23,765 nt of DNA, taken from positions 1 through 23,765 of the forward strand of contig CAAFRM010000262.1 of assembly GCA_900765465.1 (NCBI GenBank), given 5' to 3'. This DNA is from an uncultured Prevotella sp. (GTDB lineage: Bacteria; Bacteroidota; Bacteroidia; Bacteroidales; Bacteroidaceae). The notes under the pieces are model-generated. The model saw only the letters and a program-made list of their open reading frames with translations. It ran no database searches and was not told the origin of the DNA. Both the position numbers and the translations under genes were made by a program. Below are positions 22,509 through 23,765 of this stretch, piece by piece (the stretch's first letter is position 1; every line of letters starts with the position of its first letter).

Positions 22509-22582
22509 GCGAGATTAGCACATCGGTAGTGCACGGGCTTCCCAAGCCTGTGAGGCGGGTTCGACTCCCGTATCTCGCTCCA
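22509..22582 (+). tRNA. tRNA-Gly (anticodon CCC)
   Basis: Acceptor GCGAGAT/ATCTCGC, D-stem GCAC/GTGC, anticodon stem CGGGC/GCCTG with loop TTCCCAA, and T-arm GCGGG-TTCGACT-CCCGT. Anticodon CCC reads GGG. The discriminator T (22579) is typical of bacterial tRNA-Gly and is followed by CCA (22580-22582), so the tail may be encoded. It lies 52 nt after tRNA-Thr and is likely on the same transcript. Confidence 0.95.
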
Positions 22583-22644
22583 TCCCTCGTAAAGGCTCTT
22601 TCCTTATTTAGTCGCTCCCTTATTTAGTTCATCCCTGCTATTGT

Positions 22645-22692
22645 CTGAAAATTCTGCACTGGAAGCGTAAACCTTTACGCACGATTTTTCAG
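22645..22692 (+). terminator. Possible terminator after the tRNA pair
   Basis: An inner hairpin GCGTAA/TTACGC (22665-22680, loop ACCT) is followed by ACGATTTTTC. An outer pair CTGAAAA (22645-22651) with TTTTCAG (22686-22692) can extend the structure but would compete with the T-run. The stretch 22583-22644 between tRNA-Gly and this hairpin shows nothing recognisable. Confidence 0.45.
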
Positions 22693-22723
22693 GTTTTTCG
22701 ATATAAGATACCGATATTTTTTA

Positions 22724-22731
22724 TACCTTTG
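22724..22731 (+). promoter_or_regulatory. Probable -7 element for uxaB
   Basis: TACCTTTG followed by C matches TAnnTTTG. No clear TTTG is found 19-21 nt upstream. Transcription from about 22738 would give a 5' leader of roughly 115 nt that contains the direct repeats at 22739-22822. Confidence 0.5.
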
Positions 22732-22738
22732 CATCAGA

Positions 22739-22822
22739 TTTCAGAAAGATAAGAATTTCTTTTCTAATAGGTACGGGTTCCTTTTTAATTAGGTTCAAAT
22801 TCCTTTTCAGAAAGATATAGGT
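22739..22822 (+). repeat. Direct repeats in the uxaB leader
   Basis: TTTCAGAAAGATA occurs exactly at 22739-22751 and 22805-22817 (66 bp apart). Between them AGGTacgggTTCCTTTT (22769-22785) and AGGTtcaaaTTCCTTTT (22791-22807) form a second pair at 22-bp spacing, and a third AGGT stands at 22819-22822. They lie between the probable -7 element and the start codon, so they could bind a regulator or an RNA-binding factor. Confidence 0.65.
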
Positions 22823-22851
22823 ATCGAGAAAGAAATAGATGATATTCTATT

Positions 22852-23765
22852 ATGAAACTAACGAATAAAACAAATAACAAACAATATAAACAGATCATGA
22901 AAGAGCTTAAAGCATTGAACAAGCGCACTGCTCCTAAGAGCGTAGCGCCAGAGAAAATCATTCAGTTTGGTGAAGGTAACTTCCTCCGTGCATTCGTAGA
23001 TTGGATTGTATGGAATATGAATAAGAAAACCGACTTCAATGGTTCTGTCGTTGTCGTTCAGCCATTGGCTGGCGGTATGGTAGATTGGTTGAATGGTCAG
23101 GACTGTCTCTATCATGTTAACCTTCAGGGTAAGGAGAACGGACAGGCTATCAACACATTGGAGCGTATCGACGTAATCAGCCGTGCGTTGAACCCATATT
23201 CTCAGAACCAGGCTTTCATGGCTTTGGCAGAGCAGCCAGAGATGCGTTTCATCATCTCTAACACAACAGAGGCAGGTATTGCGTTCGACGACTCTTGCAA
23301 GTTTACAGATGCTCCTGCAGCTTCTTACCCAGGTAAGTTAGTTCAGTTGCTGTTCCACCGTTACAAGTTCTTCGAGGGCGATCCTACCAAGGGTATGATC
23401 CTGATGCCTTGTGAGTTGATCTTCTTGAACGGTCACCACTTGAAGGAATGCATCTACCAGTATATCGAGCTTTGGAAGGAAGATATGGGTGCTGACTACG
23501 AGGGCTTCAAGGAGTGGTTTACCAACCACTGCTACGTTTGCGCAACACTCGTTGACCGTATCGTTCCTGGCTTCCCACGCGACACCATCAAGGAAATCCA
23601 GCAGAAGGTTTGTTACAAGGACAACCTCGTAGTAAAGGCTGAGAGCTTCCACCTCTGGGTAATCGAGAAGGCAGAAAACATGACTGTAGAGCAGATGCAG
23701 GAAGAGTTCCCTGCCCACAAGGCTGGTCTCCACGTTCTCATCACAGACAACGAGAAGCCATACCA
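22852..23765 (+). CDS. uxaB: Tagaturonate reductase / altronate oxidoreductase (3' end beyond window)
   Basis: 304 codons are visible from ATG 22852 and the frame is still open at the window end; the family is about 480 residues. Met16 (22897, MKELKALNKRT) is an alternative start closer to the E. coli N-terminus. Motifs resembling E. coli UxaB as I remember it: IIQFGEGNFLRAFVDW (36-51, dinucleotide-binding start), PEMRFIISNTTEAGI, AASYPGKLVQLLFHR, MPCELIFLNG, ATLVDRIVPGFPRD and VLITDNEKPY near the window end. It belongs to the mannitol dehydrogenase superfamily; UxaB (EC 1.1.1.58) interconverts D-tagaturonate and D-altronate with NAD in galacturonate catabolism, which suits a pectin-using gut or rumen bacterium. 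A mannonate or mannitol oxidoreductase is less likely given the TTEAG and PGFPRD matches. Partner genes (uxaA, uxaC) would be outside the window. Confidence 0.9.
   Translation, partial: MKLTNKTNNKQYKQIMKELKALNKRTAPKSVAPEKIIQFGEGNFLRAFVDWIVWNMNKKTDFNGSVVVVQPLAGGMVDWLNGQDCLYHVNLQGKENGQAINTLERIDVISRALNPYSQNQAFMALAEQPEMRFIISNTTEAGIAFDDSCKFTDAPAASYPGKLVQLLFHRYKFFEGDPTKGMILMPCELIFLNGHHLKECIYQYIELWKEDMGADYEGFKEWFTNHCYVCATLVDRIVPGFPRDTIKEIQQKVCYKDNLVVKAESFHLWVIEKAENMTVEQMQEEFPAHKAGLHVLITDNEKPY

Overview
The window looks like a core-genome segment from a member of the Bacteroidales, most likely Prevotellaceae (Prevotella/Segatella type). This rests on promoters of the Bacteroidetes form TTTG-N~20-TAnnTTTG, starts that mostly lack Shine-Dalgarno sites and follow A-rich leaders, a thrA / PGM-like kinase / thrC operon, a FecCD-type import pair with a short lipoprotein signal, and protein sequences of typical Bacteroidales character. 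No phage, insertion sequence, CRISPR array or recognisable defence system is visible. The genus is an inference.

Layout. 1-978 is the 3' part of a YeiH-type membrane protein. 1217-3856 is a large six-SLBB polysaccharide export protein of the Wza family, closed by a hairpin terminator that also serves the convergent neighbour. 3959-6162 (minus) holds a COG2509-type FAD dehydrogenase behind a YfcE-type phosphodiesterase. 6459-12522 (plus) is the threonine operon: bifunctional ThrA (aspartokinase/homoserine dehydrogenase), a phosphoglycerate-mutase-family protein in the place where a homoserine kinase is needed, ThrC, and a D-2-hydroxyacid dehydrogenase; a strong terminator follows. 12744-15001 (minus) is a substrate-binding lipoprotein plus a FecCD permease, with no ATPase gene beside them. 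15144-19042 (minus) is an exported TPR protein downstream of gyrA. Divergent from gyrA is a 944-residue ClpC-like AAA+ unfoldase (19397-22231). Two tRNA genes follow (Thr-CGT, Gly-CCC), then the 5' part of a tagaturonate reductase (uxaB) running off the window.

How genes work together. ThrA makes aspartyl phosphate and later reduces the semialdehyde to homoserine, the PGM-like protein is the candidate homoserine kinase, and ThrC makes threonine. The asd step is not encoded here. yfcE and thrA are divergent, and each has a near-perfect Bacteroidetes promoter with a 20-nt spacer.

The least explained signals are non-coding. The first is a 44-nt element made of AAGTTCA-like heptads, present twice and each time just before the second of two co-directional genes. 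It creates false N-terminal extensions in both downstream reading frames. The second is a set of four CCTTAAGG palindromes spaced exactly 22 bp apart between two convergent operons. The third is a pair of direct repeats in the uxaB leader. I did not find a clear new multi-gene system.
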